Positions 35,223-44,416 of a stretch of DNA of 64,000 nt are shown here, piece by piece (position 1 is the stretch's first letter; every line of letters begins with the position of its first letter). The position numbers and the translations under genes were made by a program. The DNA comes from Bacillota bacterium (GTDB lineage Bacteria > Bacillota > Clostridia > Lachnospirales > Lachnospiraceae), in assembly GCA_023386815.1 (NCBI GenBank), contig JAEWIZ010000022.1:434001-498000 (forward strand), given 5' to 3'. The notes beneath the pieces were generated by a model. The model saw only the letters and a list, made by a program, of their open reading frames with translations, made no database searches and was not told where the DNA came from.

Positions 35223-36599
35223 CTAATCAGGAATTATAATCATGATTGAAGTACCTTTACCCTCTGTGGAATGGATCTCCATGTTACCTTCATGTAAGGC
35301 AACAATCTTGCTGCAAATGGATAATCCAAGACCAGCACCTCCTGTTTTTCTCGCTCTAGATTTATCAATTCTAAAAAAGGGTTTCGTCACCTGCTTAAGC
35401 TTGTCCTCTGGAATCCCCATACCGGTATCCTGTACAATAATCATAGCTAGGTTATTTTCCTTATAAATCTTGATATCAATACTTCCGCCCTTTCCCATAG
35501 CCTGTAAGCTGTTCTTAACCAGATTACTTAAAAGCATATGAAAGAGAGTTTTATCTACCTTAAGGTAGTTGGTGGATATATCCTTTGTAAAGTCGATATT
35601 CTGGTTTATCATCTCATAATGAAAGGTTTGACGGACTTCTTCTACCAATTCTTCACAAGGGTAATTCTGACGTTCAATGTTATGTTCTCTTGCAAAACTA
35701 AGTACCATTAGCTTTGCATACATATCTCCGATTCTCTTGGCTTCAGAATAGATATACTGGGCCGCTGTTCTTTTCTGCTCTTCCAAAGCATTTGCATTTA
35801 ATAAAAACCCTGAATAACCCTGTATTGATGTCAGTGGTGTATTCATTTCATGAGATAAGTCATCAATGAAATTCTGAAGTTCTTTCGCTCTTTCTTCCAA
35901 TTCCTGTGTCCTGTCCTTTACATCCTTTGCCATTTGATTAAAAGCATTCGCAACATCTTTGAATTCTTTATCTTTTTCTAATAAGAAAATATCATATTTA
36001 CCGGAGGAAACGGCCATTGCACCCTTGTGCAAGGCATTAAGCGGGCGGGTAATCCATTTGGCATATAGATAAGAAAAAACACCAAGAAAACCAGTAAGCA
36101 CAATAAGCAGAACGAAATACAATCTAATACTATTGCTTCTGGCATCATATATTTCACTGATATCCCTGGCATACAAAAGTACGGCATTATCTATCAGATC
36201 TGACATCAGTATATAGTCATGAACATCAGATCTAATGATCTGAGCTATTTTTTCATTCTCCTTAACGGATAGCAGCACTTTTACGGTATTCGGATCTATG
36301 GAAGATATATTGTTATATATATAATCACCATTCATATATAGTCCTAAGAAAATACCTCTATCCTTGTAATATTCTCCATATCTATCCATGATCACCTTAA
36401 GGGTATCTATTGATGCTCCAGAAAAATCCAGACTATTACTCAGGGAGCTTCGTATCAGTTCAAATTCGCCCAGAGATCTTTCCTGTTCTCTGTTAATACT
36501 AGTAACATGATTTTGGTTGATGACATAGGCAATACTAATTGTAAGAGTGGATAAAGATACAACTAAAATACTCAAAAAAATCTTAACCCATAATTTCAC
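35223..36599 (-). CDS. Two-component sensor histidine kinase
   Basis: The 458-residue kinase has membrane helices near 7-27 and 155-178 that flank an extracytoplasmic sensor domain, then HAMP. The HisKA motif is FIDDLSHEMNTPLTSIQGY near 247, with Asn replacing the usual Lys/Arg after the HE pair. The ATPase has LLSNLVKNSLQAM, VQDTGMGIP and GGAGLGLSICSK. Its start overlaps the response regulator stop by 4 bases (ATGA type), so the pair is co-translated. Confidence 0.93.
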   Translation of the reverse strand: MKLWVKIFLSILVVSLSTLTISIAYVINQNHVTSINREQERSLGEFELIRSSLSNSLDFSGASIDTLKVIMDRYGEYYKDRGIFLGLYMNGDYIYNNISSIDPNTVKVLLSVKENEKIAQIIRSDVHDYILMSDLIDNAVLLYARDISEIYDARSNSIRLYFVLLIVLTGFLGVFSYLYAKWITRPLNALHKGAMAVSSGKYDIFLLEKDKEFKDVANAFNQMAKDVKDRTQELEERAKELQNFIDDLSHEMNTPLTSIQGYSGFLLNANALEEQKRTAAQYIYSEAKRIGDMYAKLMVLSFAREHNIERQNYPCEELVEEVRQTFHYEMINQNIDFTKDISTNYLKVDKTLFHMLLSNLVKNSLQAMGKGGSIDIKIYKENNLAMIIVQDTGMGIPEDKLKQVTKPFFRIDKSRARKTGGAGLGLSICSKIVALHEGNMEIHSTEGKGTSIMIIIPD

Positions 36600-37258
36600 T
36601 TTGTAGGTGCCTCCAGTCTATATCCGAATTTAAATACCGTTTTTATGATATCCTCCCACTCTAATTTCTTTCGAAGTCTTTGGATATGCATGTCTACGGT
36701 TCTGGTTTCACCGCTATAATCGTAGCCCCAGGCAATATTAAGCAGCTGCTCTCTTGTTAGGGCAAGGTTTTGATTTAGAATCAAAGCCTCCAGAAGGAGG
36801 TACTCTTGCGCAGTTAGGTCTACCACCTGATTATTTTTCAATACCAAATGCTTGTTTAAATCAACTGTAACCTGATGATAAGTAAATATCTTTTTATTTT
36901 TTCCTTCTCTTCTTAGAACCACATCAATTCTTGCTATCAGCTCCAGAGCTTCAAAGGGTTTCATAATATAGTCCTCAGCTCCTAAGTTCAATCCTTTTAC
37001 TCGGTCCGTCAAAGAGTTTTTCGCAGACAAATAAATAACAGGAATATTTGACTTTTTAAAATCATCAATTAACTCAAAGCCATCTTTTCCAGGAAGCATA
37101 ATATCCAATAAGCACAGATCATATTGCACCGACCTCAATTTGTCTAATGCTTCCTTACCGTCAAAAGCCTGCTCACAGGTATGTCCTACCATGGTTAGGT
37201 TCATTGCAATCAAGTCACTGATAGATTTCTCATCATCTACGATCAGTATATGTCCCAT
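36596..37258 (-). CDS. OmpR-family response regulator
   Basis: The 220-residue protein has a receiver domain with DDE near 7, phosphoacceptor Asp in LCLLDIMLPGKDGFE near 52 and Lys in IMKPFE near 101. A winged-helix output domain follows (TAQEYLLLEALIL, REQLLNIAWGYDYSGETRTVDMHIQRLRKKL). GAGGGG precedes the ATG. It acts with the overlapping kinase. The downstream lipoprotein may belong to the same signalling unit. Confidence 0.93.
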   Translation of the reverse strand: MGHILIVDDEKSISDLIAMNLTMVGHTCEQAFDGKEALDKLRSVQYDLCLLDIMLPGKDGFELIDDFKKSNIPVIYLSAKNSLTDRVKGLNLGAEDYIMKPFEALELIARIDVVLRREGKNKKIFTYHQVTVDLNKHLVLKNNQVVDLTAQEYLLLEALILNQNLALTREQLLNIAWGYDYSGETRTVDMHIQRLRKKLEWEDIIKTVFKFGYRLEAPTK

Positions 37259-37325
37259 AAAAGCCCCTCTGTTCCTATGAATGTTTAGTTTCTAATTATT
37301 TTTCATCAAACTCTCTGTTCTTTTA

Positions 37326-37850
37326 CTATCTTCTTTTGTATCGCATAATTACAACACCTTCATCAACGATGAACTCTTCCAATTTCAATGTGACTGTGGG
37401 ATTATTCTCGAAAAAAAGCGGTCTACCCTTGCCCAAAATGATTGGAATAATACCAACGATGAATTCATCAATAATATCTGCTTTCAGAAAATCATCGATC
37501 AATATCCCACCCCCAAACAAAAAGATATCTTTTCCTGCCATTTTCTTCTCTTCAAGAATCACATCACAAATATTTTTTTGAATAAAATGTATATTATCGT
37601 AATCCTCAAGTTGTGAATGGGTAGCGACAAATACTTTCTTATCTTTAAATTCAGCGTGCATATTCTGGTCATAACATGCTTTTCCCATGACAACGGTATC
37701 AATTCCCTCCAGGAACAATCCAAAATCCCATTTGTTACTTGTATTCAAGGAAGTACTTCCATCACCTGTAATCCAGGCATACCCGCCATCCACATCTGAA
37801 ATAAATCCATCCAGGCTCATGGCCAGATTCATTATAATTTTTCTTTCCAT
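37326..37850 (-). CDS. Dihydrofolate reductase family protein (RibD C-terminal-like)
   Basis: The 174-residue protein has the YyaP/YwjB/RibD-C fold: NLAMSLDGFISDVDGG near 8-23, VVMGKACYD near 53, IFLFGGGILIDDFLKADIIDEF near 110-131, then a terminal strand KLEEFIVDEGVVIMRYKR. Such proteins bind NADPH and reduce a pteridine- or flavin-like substrate; no specific substrate is known for the family. GGAG precedes the ATG. It appears to be monocistronic. Confidence 0.85.
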   Translation of the reverse strand: MERKIIMNLAMSLDGFISDVDGGYAWITGDGSTSLNTSNKWDFGLFLEGIDTVVMGKACYDQNMHAEFKDKKVFVATHSQLEDYDNIHFIQKNICDVILEEKKMAGKDIFLFGGGILIDDFLKADIIDEFIVGIIPIILGKGRPLFFENNPTVTLKLEEFIVDEGVVIMRYKRR

Positions 37851-37912
37851 AGATGCTCCTATCTGCTACCCATCGGTAGCTTAAAAATTAGTTTTATGAA
37901 ATCTTGGAGTGA

Positions 37913-37954
37913 CGAAAAGATGCCACCTGGTGCTGTTATCCAATTGGTGGCATC
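37913..37954 (-). terminator. Bidirectional intrinsic terminator
   Basis: GATGCCACC and GGTGGCATC form a 9-bp stem, with TTTTCG after it on the minus strand. It lies just after the stop of the gene at 37961. Confidence 0.78.
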
Positions 37955-37960
37955 TTCTTT

Positions 37961-38428
37961 CTATTCATATTCTCCTTTAATTACAAAAAATGAGCCCCGA
38001 ACTGTTCCAGCAAGCTTAGACTTCTGTCTGGCAAACTTAAACTTCTCTTCTAACTCCTTAGGTATTTCCATTCCCTCAGAAAGTTTAAAACCAACAGCCC
38101 TCTTTTTCGGATCGTCTACGGTATACATTACATTGACTGCAAGACCATCCTCATAAAATACGTAAGCCATTTTAATGTTTTCCACTTGAAAACGAGAGGT
38201 CTCCAAGGGCTTTGCCGAAAATTCAATATTACGTTCTTTCTTCAAGACCTGGTTCACATAATCTAGGGTCTCCTGACTCTCACTCGCTGGTACAACGGTA
38301 AATTCATGCTTATATTTGTTCCTATAATATCGAGCTTCATTAGCACGTAATCCAGCAAGGGCATCAACTACAGGCGAAGACTCCAGCCCAACTGTAGATA
38401 CATTTTTAAAATCAACCGTGTAGGACAT
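37961..38428 (-). CDS. Conserved hypothetical protein (155 aa)
   Basis: A strong AAAGGAGG site precedes the ATG, and a terminator follows the stop, so this is a real single-gene unit. The protein is soluble and mixed alpha/beta, with segments ALAGLRANEARYYRNKYKHE (24-43) and VENIKMAYVFYEDGLAVNVMY. It has no Cys motif, membrane segment or signal peptide. I have the impression that close homologues exist in other Lachnospiraceae, but I cannot assign a characterised family. Function unknown. Confidence 0.7.
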   Translation of the reverse strand: MSYTVDFKNVSTVGLESSPVVDALAGLRANEARYYRNKYKHEFTVVPASESQETLDYVNQVLKKERNIEFSAKPLETSRFQVENIKMAYVFYEDGLAVNVMYTVDDPKKRAVGFKLSEGMEIPKELEEKFKFARQKSKLAGTVRGSFFVIKGEYE

Positions 38429-38547
38429 ACTCTACCTCCTTTATCTTTTATGCAGTATTTTTTCATTCGCGGGTTATATAGTTAATGTAGCAAACTTCTC
38501 AACTAGCTCACAACTTATTATAATTTTGCTTCTACATAGTATGTACG

Positions 38548-39450
38548 TCATTTTTTTAAATAATCATCCTCACTAAGATAGTCAATAACACCTTGCCATA
38601 AGGTATCCTTACCCTGACGATTATTTGTGTTGATATTCTCTTCCCCTGCCTGTTCACTCATTTTTCGCAGATCAAAGCCGTCTTTTAAAATTGCGAATTT
38701 CATTATCCTTGGTCTAAGTGCCTTACATGGGCAATGGTAGATGCACCTAAGACAAAACATGCAATGGAAGCCAAACTTCGGCAATCCGTTCACCAGTTTT
38801 ATATTCTTCTTAGGGCAGTTACGGATGCATAAACCACACTTATTGCAGTACTGCGTTGCATGAATGGATACTCCAAAAAATCGTGCTCCTATCTGCTCCG
38901 CTTTCCCGATTGCTGCAATACATCGATCCAGAAACTTAGGAGTCGATATCTCCTTCTTGCCGGATAGAATATCTGCAATTATCTTTTGTACTTTATGGGG
39001 CAGAGTTTTCAATAAGCCAAGATTCAAATTCCAATCTGCTTGTACTGCAAAGTTGGACGGCATAATTATCATCTTCTCATAGATCAGATGATATCCCTTT
39101 TTCTTTAAAAGTCCTTTGCAGTAAACACGGCAGGCAGTGTTAGGGGATATCTCCCCTCCACCTGAGACAGAAATAATGATTGCGGATTTATTCTTAACCT
39201 CAGGCAAATTTTTTACCCAATCTTCTGTAACTGAAGTAAGTCTGAAGGCATACACCGGTGAAAAGATGATAAGAATATCTGCTGCCCCGATATCAAAATG
39301 TTTACTGGTCTCCATATTGATTTTTTTGCAAGGAATTCCATGCACTTGGAATTGATCTTCGAAGCAGTCACAGACAGCTTTCGTACAACCTGTTCCAGAA
39401 AAATAAGCCAATATAACACTTTTGGGTACCCTTTGAACCTCCATTGCCAA
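38548..39450 (-). CDS. EFR1-type flavodoxin-ferredoxin fusion protein
   Basis: The N-terminal half is a flavodoxin-like domain that begins YFSGTGCTKAVCDCF (FMN phosphate loop) and includes FSPVYAFR. The C-terminal third has two [4Fe-4S] motifs, CNKCGLCIRNCPKKNI near 200 and CMFCLRCIYHCPCKAL near 225. This EFR1 architecture is common in anaerobic Firmicutes and probably carries electrons, though partners are not known. The start may be TTG at 39450 or ATG at 39444; a GGGAG lies upstream of both. Confidence 0.9.
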   Translation of the reverse strand: MAMEVQRVPKSVILAYFSGTGCTKAVCDCFEDQFQVHGIPCKKINMETSKHFDIGAADILIIFSPVYAFRLTSVTEDWVKNLPEVKNKSAIIISVSGGGEISPNTACRVYCKGLLKKKGYHLIYEKMIIMPSNFAVQADWNLNLGLLKTLPHKVQKIIADILSGKKEISTPKFLDRCIAAIGKAEQIGARFFGVSIHATQYCNKCGLCIRNCPKKNIKLVNGLPKFGFHCMFCLRCIYHCPCKALRPRIMKFAILKDGFDLRKMSEQAGEENINTNNRQGKDTLWQGVIDYLSEDDYLKK

Positions 39451-39571
39451 AAACGCTCCCGTCCCTTTGATACTGTTTTATATATTTTACCAAAATCCAT
39501 ATACTTTCGCAATGGTTTGCCATAGAATACAACCCCAAATTAGCGTGAAAAAAAATTGTGATTTAAACTTA

Positions 39572-40105
39572 CTAAAAATCAAGTAAAATTGATTTATTAC
39601 GTAATTTTTTCCATTTACGAATTTTACTGCGAAAAGAGTGAAAGGGTGCAACCGTGTTGATATGCACCCATTTCCATATGGGCCAATTTGATGGCGTGGA
39701 TGATGCCCAGTTCCTGCCACCAGGATAAAATAGTTCTTCCTCCGTAAAACCAACAAGCCATTTGATTATTTCATCAACTGATGCGCAAAATAAGCTCTGC
39801 AGCTCAGCCATGGATTTATCCTGGTATTTCTCATAAAAACCTTGATATAATCCGCCTAATTGATTCCACTTGAAACCGGGTGCAGGTGTAATAACGGTCT
39901 TGCCTTCCTGCTCATCCTGATCCCAGCTCAGGAGTAACTCCATCCAACCAAGCTGATATGCTATCATCTGTGAAGGGGTGCGGTCAACGCCTTCATATCT
40001 CAATGTTTTCTGAGTCTCTTCGATATCTTCAAATTCAACGATGAACATATTGGCTGCTTTAGTAATTTCACAAATTAATTCATTTTTGTTATTATACCCT
40101 TGCAT
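39572..40105 (-). CDS. ClbS/DfsB family four-helix-bundle protein
   Basis: The frame opens at 40129, but the family-typical start is MQGYNNKNEL at 40105, which has an AGGAG upstream. The 177-residue product matches the ClbS/DfsB (DUF1706, DinB-like) family: RTPSQMIAYQLGWMELLLSWD near 55-75, YQGFYEKYQDKSMAELQ, and GRNWASSTPSNWPIWKWVHINTVAPF near 140-165. ClbS protects colibactin producers by hydrolysing the genotoxin's cyclopropane. Most homologues have unknown substrates. It overlaps the end of the rifampin phosphotransferase gene by 14 bases. Confidence 0.88.
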   Translation of the reverse strand: MQGYNNKNELICEITKAANMFIVEFEDIEETQKTLRYEGVDRTPSQMIAYQLGWMELLLSWDQDEQEGKTVITPAPGFKWNQLGGLYQGFYEKYQDKSMAELQSLFCASVDEIIKWLVGFTEEELFYPGGRNWASSTPSNWPIWKWVHINTVAPFHSFRSKIRKWKKLRNKSILLDF

Positions 40106-42737
40106 CGTTTGGTTTTTCTCCTGAATCATTTAATATATTGATGTATCCTTGTGTTCCATTCAAGCGAATCCTTTGTCCATCTTTGATCAGCTTCGTAGCA
40201 TCCTCTACTCCCACAAGCGCAGGTAACCCATACTCACGAGCGATAACCGCACCATGGGTCATCAATCCTCCAACTTCAGTGATCAGACCTTTAATAGTCA
40301 CAAACAAAGGAGTCCAACTGGGATCGGTAAAGGCTGTTACTAATATATCTCCTTCTTCCAAATTAGCTTCATCCATGCTTAAGATTACACGTGCCCGTCC
40401 CTCTACGACTCCGGAAGAAACAGGTAGACCAATGATAGCATCCGGTGGAAGATTTTCTCTTTGATACATCCCAGTAATAATTTCACCGTCAGAGGTGATT
40501 ACACGTGGTGGCGTTAGCTTCTTATAAAAATTATATTCCTCTTTTCGCTGATTGATTATCTGCAAATCTACTTCATTTGTACATACAGTCTTGTGGAGCT
40601 CTTCAAAAGTAAGATAAAAGATATCTTCCTTTTCCTTTATAACACTCGACTGTACAAGTTTTTCAGCTTCTTTTAGTAAAGCCTGCTTATATACAAAGTA
40701 GTGGTTAACAATGCTGTATTTTGGATATTCACGATAACCACTAAGGTTCCTGAGTAGGTCAATTTTTTCTTTTGTTTCCCTTGCTTTTTCGTCTCCCTCC
40801 GGTAAATGCCTTAACCGTTCTAATAACTCCTGCTCCTTCTTCAAGGCTTCCTGCTGACCGCGTTCAAATCTTCGACTGCTGGCCTGCGGCTCAAAATTTC
40901 TAATGTTTCCTAGTATCATAGGAATCAATGTTGTAGGTTTTTCTCTCCAGCGAGGTTTTGTAATATCAATCTCACCACTGCATCGCATTCCGTATTTATC
41001 AAGATATGAATTAATAGCGGCCTGTGCTTTATGACCACCATCAAGGTTAACAAGTTCATCTAAAAAGTTATCATCTTTTACCTTCTGTAAATATTCAATT
41101 ACCTCCGGATAAGGACGTAGGGCATCTGCAACATCAAGGAGTTCCAGCCCCATTTCTGAAGTAATATTATTTGGCACCGACTGAGAGAGAATATCTGCTA
41201 CATTTTGTTCCCCCAGCCACTCATAGATTTTTTCATTGATCCATGAGGAAGCACCCATGGCAGCAATAATTACATTCATACTTTTGGGCTCAAATAAACT
41301 ATTTTTTAACTTCTGGATATCTTCCAATAATAGATCAAATACATCAGGTCCTGATGTTGTTTGGATTTTATTTCTTAGTTCTTCGATGGATGATTGTCTA
41401 CTCTCCATTAATTCATACACAACTTCTGGATCAATTTCTGCTGGTGGTATCACCGGCGAAATGTGTTTATTACTTATCGAGGAACCTTGTTCTTCCTCCT
41501 CATCCGGCAGCATTTTTATAAAATCCCCTCGCTCAATTATGGTCACAAGTGCGTCTTTAATCAGCGGATCGGCCTGACCAAAAGATTCAATTAATCCCTT
41601 CCTTGTTTTTGAAGAAGCTAGGTTTTGCGCCACATCAACAAACAACCTCCCACCACCACTGAATCTGGAACCAAAGGATGTCAATTCGAATATTGACATT
41701 CCCAATGGTTTCATCGGATCAGTCATCATTTGCTGGTGACCTACCGATACAAAAACATGATTTTCACCATCATTAGTTTGTGGAACAGGGTATAGCGTTG
41801 TGATAGGTCTACTTTGGACAATGAAGAAAATATCATCCCTCAGGCACCATTCAATATCCTGGGGACACCCGAAATGCTCTTCCAGTTTTCTACCAATGGT
41901 CTCAAGTTGTAGGATCTGACTATCTGTTAATACTTGCCTGTTCTGCTGCTTGGCCTCAAGCTCCTCTTCCTTCGTACCGCCATCATTTAGGGCATAAATA
42001 GCCAGCTTCTTGGTAGAAATCTTCTTTTCAAGAAGTGTTTTGTTACGTACCTTATAATTATCTGCGTTTACCAAGCCGGAAACTAAGGCCTCACCAAGTC
42101 CAAAACTGGCGTCTATCGATAATACCTTTCGATTGGAGGTGACAGGATCGGCAGTAAACATAATTCCTGCTGCCTCCGGGAAAATCATCTTCTGTATAAC
42201 CACGGACAAGAATACTTTACGATGATCGAAACCATTTTGAATGCGATAGGTAACTGCTCTTTCCGTAAACAAAGATGCCCAGCACTTGCTAATATGCTTT
42301 AGAATTGCATCTTTTCCAATAATGTTCAGGTAGGTATCCTGTTGGCCAGCAAAGGAAGCTGTCGGTAAATCCTCCGCGGTTGCACTGGAACGTACTGCAT
42401 AGGCATGGTGTTCTCCAAGCCTGGACAGATGTAAGTTAATTTCTTCTTCAATATCCTCAGGAATCGATAATCCTTCAATCGTCCTTCGAATTTCACTCGT
42501 TAGTTCAAGGATTTTATTCCGGTCATCCAAGCTTAGGGTGGATAACTGATTCAGTAATTCGTTGATTGACGGTGTAGCGCCAATAGTCCTTTTAAAGGCC
42601 TTTGTCGAAATACAAAATCCATCCGGCACTCTTACTTCGGGAATCTTAAAAAGCTCTCCCAGGTTCGCACCTTTCCCCCCAACAAGCATAAGATTCGTTT
42701 TGTCAATGTCCTTAAATCCAAGTACATAGGAATCCAT
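40092..42737 (-). CDS. rph: Rifamycin-inactivating phosphotransferase
   Basis: This 881-residue protein is related to phosphoenolpyruvate synthase but has the RPH architecture. The N-terminal ATP-binding domain has GGKGANLGEL and RSSATAEDLPTASFAGQQDTY. The middle rifampin-binding region begins SVGHQQMMTDPMKPLG near 340. The C-terminal swivelling domain has the catalytic His in GGLMTHGAVIAREYGLPALVGVE near 830. PEP synthase would have TSHAAIVARE here. The family phosphorylates rifamycins using ATP, giving AMP and phosphate. AAGGAGG precedes the ATG. No associated regulatory element of the actinobacterial type was seen. Confidence 0.88.
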   Translation of the reverse strand: MDSYVLGFKDIDKTNLMLVGGKGANLGELFKIPEVRVPDGFCISTKAFKRTIGATPSINELLNQLSTLSLDDRNKILELTSEIRRTIEGLSIPEDIEEEINLHLSRLGEHHAYAVRSSATAEDLPTASFAGQQDTYLNIIGKDAILKHISKCWASLFTERAVTYRIQNGFDHRKVFLSVVIQKMIFPEAAGIMFTADPVTSNRKVLSIDASFGLGEALVSGLVNADNYKVRNKTLLEKKISTKKLAIYALNDGGTKEEELEAKQQNRQVLTDSQILQLETIGRKLEEHFGCPQDIEWCLRDDIFFIVQSRPITTLYPVPQTNDGENHVFVSVGHQQMMTDPMKPLGMSIFELTSFGSRFSGGGRLFVDVAQNLASSKTRKGLIESFGQADPLIKDALVTIIERGDFIKMLPDEEEEQGSSISNKHISPVIPPAEIDPEVVYELMESRQSSIEELRNKIQTTSGPDVFDLLLEDIQKLKNSLFEPKSMNVIIAAMGASSWINEKIYEWLGEQNVADILSQSVPNNITSEMGLELLDVADALRPYPEVIEYLQKVKDDNFLDELVNLDGGHKAQAAINSYLDKYGMRCSGEIDITKPRWREKPTTLIPMILGNIRNFEPQASSRRFERGQQEALKKEQELLERLRHLPEGDEKARETKEKIDLLRNLSGYREYPKYSIVNHYFVYKQALLKEAEKLVQSSVIKEKEDIFYLTFEELHKTVCTNEVDLQIINQRKEEYNFYKKLTPPRVITSDGEIITGMYQRENLPPDAIIGLPVSSGVVEGRARVILSMDEANLEEGDILVTAFTDPSWTPLFVTIKGLITEVGGLMTHGAVIAREYGLPALVGVEDATKLIKDGQRIRLNGTQGYINILNDSGEKPNDARV

Positions 42738-42924
42738 CCAAATACCTCCTTATTTTACTTCTTTGTTAATATAGAACAACTTGAGCTTTATAATATCGTT
42801 ATTGTGATTAATAACTCTAACACAGCCCTGTTCGGAAAAACAGTCTTGTTGTTATTGGAAATCTATGATAAAATTAAGATAGTAAGAAAGCTAACAATAA
42901 AAAAACACTATTTTATTTATAAAA

Positions 42925-42957
42925 AAGGTTCTGCTGATACTTTATCAACGGAACCTT
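42925..42957 (-). terminator. Bidirectional intrinsic terminator
   Basis: AAGGTTC pairs with GAACCTT, with an inner TGATA/TATCA stem. Both strands end in T-rich tracts (minus: TTTTTT). It follows the stop of the DUF3788 gene. Confidence 0.82.
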
Positions 42958-42999
42958 CTATTTTTTACTATGGATACAGTATACCTTAAACAGTATACT

Positions 43000-43428
43000 T
43001 TAATTATGGATTTTAATTGTAATTAGCTTTTTCAGACATACAAAATCCGTCTCTTCTTTGATTACTATTTGAAAGGAACGACCTTCTGTATATGCCTTTG
43101 CAAGCGAAATACGATTAAGGATATCCTTTGGAAGCTCGCTATTTAGAGCTGCCTCTACCGCTTTTTCCCCATATACCAAAACACCTGTCAAAAACTTCTC
43201 ATTAGGGTATAAGAAAATGATATTTCTTTCTTGTTTCTCAGAGGTCAGTAATATTTTTTTACACCAGCCTGCCTTTTGTGAATAAACCTTCCACTCTTCC
43301 TTAATTACACCGTATTCACTGATAAATTGGGTCACTCCGTCCCAATAGATTGCTGTTTCTCCTAATACTTCTAATACTTGCTCCTCTGAAGGCATCCTGT
43401 TTTTGTCACAGAAAAAACTTAGCGCCAT
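43000..43428 (-). CDS. DUF3788 family protein
   Basis: This 142-residue soluble protein has the DUF3788 pattern: a start like ALSFFCDKNRMPSEEQVLEVLG, then EEWKVYSQKAGWCKKILL near 45-62, NIIFLYPNEKFLTGVLVYGEKAVEAAL and a C-terminal VCLKKLITIKI strand. The family is common in Firmicutes and Bacteroidetes with no known activity. CGGAGG precedes the ATG, and a terminator follows. Confidence 0.8.
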   Translation of the reverse strand: MALSFFCDKNRMPSEEQVLEVLGETAIYWDGVTQFISEYGVIKEEWKVYSQKAGWCKKILLTSEKQERNIIFLYPNEKFLTGVLVYGEKAVEAALNSELPKDILNRISLAKAYTEGRSFQIVIKEETDFVCLKKLITIKIHN

Positions 43429-43568
43429 ATCATCTCCTCCGATTCTATGAAATAAAGATTTTTCAAAGTATGACTCATATTTTGATATTAGTATAACAGG
43501 TTAACTGGACAACCGTATGTCATATTTTGAGAATAATTTTAGATCTTCATTTTTCGAACTAGGGAGCC

Positions 43569-44273
43569 TTAGATATCTTCCACTGTTGATGTCAGAAAAT
43601 AATTCCGCATTCTAAGACCATCTTTAAATTCCCAATGCTTCTCAAAAAATTTAGTAAACCTACTGATCGTCCATCCATTGATTAGGGCACCTATGATGGT
43701 ACCGATTTTGATCCCCTCAAAATGCCATAGTCCGAAAAAGGCGAAGGATATGAGAATTGCCACTAGGCAACTGACACAATCATAGCCGGTTTTGAACTTA
43801 TGAATATTAATGTTATATTTGGTAGATAACTCCTTCACAAATAACTCGTACACCTCTGGAGCAATGTAGGTATGAAAAATCAGCGAGACTCCTGCGGTAC
43901 AAGAAAGGAATCCCAAACTATATAATATAATACGGAGTACAAAGTTTTCACCTGAAAACAATGCCACGATACCCATTGATCCATCCAGTAAGAAGCCATA
44001 AATTACGGCAGTAACAAACGAAAAAAGATAGGATACCTTAAATCGCTTTAGCACAATCATGAGTATAATTAATAAAAATGCCTGAAGCATATATTCAGCC
44101 ATACCAAAGCTAAAAAAGCCCCATACCTGAGATAACTTCCGATAGACCAGGTATGCGGGAGCCACTACCATAGAAACACCAAAGTCTGCTGCTTCCATAA
44201 GGGCTGTCCCAAAAGCCAGACCAATTAATCCAAATATATAGGCAAACTCTGTGTAAAATGTTCTTTTCTTCAT
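43569..44273 (-). CDS. YczE/YitT-like membrane protein
   Basis: The 234-residue protein has about five to six hydrophobic helices, with FGTALMEAADFGVSMVVAPAY near the N-terminus and a conserved GTIIGALINGW near residue 205. It resembles the YczE/YyaS/YitT group of integral membrane proteins, whose function is not established. TGGAGG precedes the ATG. It lies just downstream of a terminator, so it has its own promoter. Confidence 0.75.
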   Translation of the reverse strand: MKKRTFYTEFAYIFGLIGLAFGTALMEAADFGVSMVVAPAYLVYRKLSQVWGFFSFGMAEYMLQAFLLIILMIVLKRFKVSYLFSFVTAVIYGFLLDGSMGIVALFSGENFVLRIILYSLGFLSCTAGVSLIFHTYIAPEVYELFVKELSTKYNINIHKFKTGYDCVSCLVAILISFAFFGLWHFEGIKIGTIIGALINGWTISRFTKFFEKHWEFKDGLRMRNYFLTSTVEDI

Positions 44274-44315
44274 ATTACCTCCATTATATAAATAAGATAA
44301 ATCAGGTGATCACAT

Positions 44316-44361
44316 TAAAAAACAGCTCTTTCCATTTAATATAGAAATGGAGAAAGCTGTT
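44316..44361 (-). terminator. Terminator downstream of the CBS gene
   Basis: A long stem (ACAGCT, TTTCCATTT and complement) with one bulge is followed by TTTTTT on the minus strand. It separates the CBS gene from the YczE-like gene. Confidence 0.85.
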
Positions 44362-44416
44362 GTGTTATGTCTCTAATATATCATATCCATTTGCTAATTT
44401 CAATCCACAATTTAAA

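Noticed and set aside
40092..42737. Phosphoenolpyruvate synthase annotation
   Set aside because: The GGLMTHGAVIARE site and SVGHQQMMTD region match rifampin phosphotransferases; PEP synthase has a TSHAAIVARE-type site.
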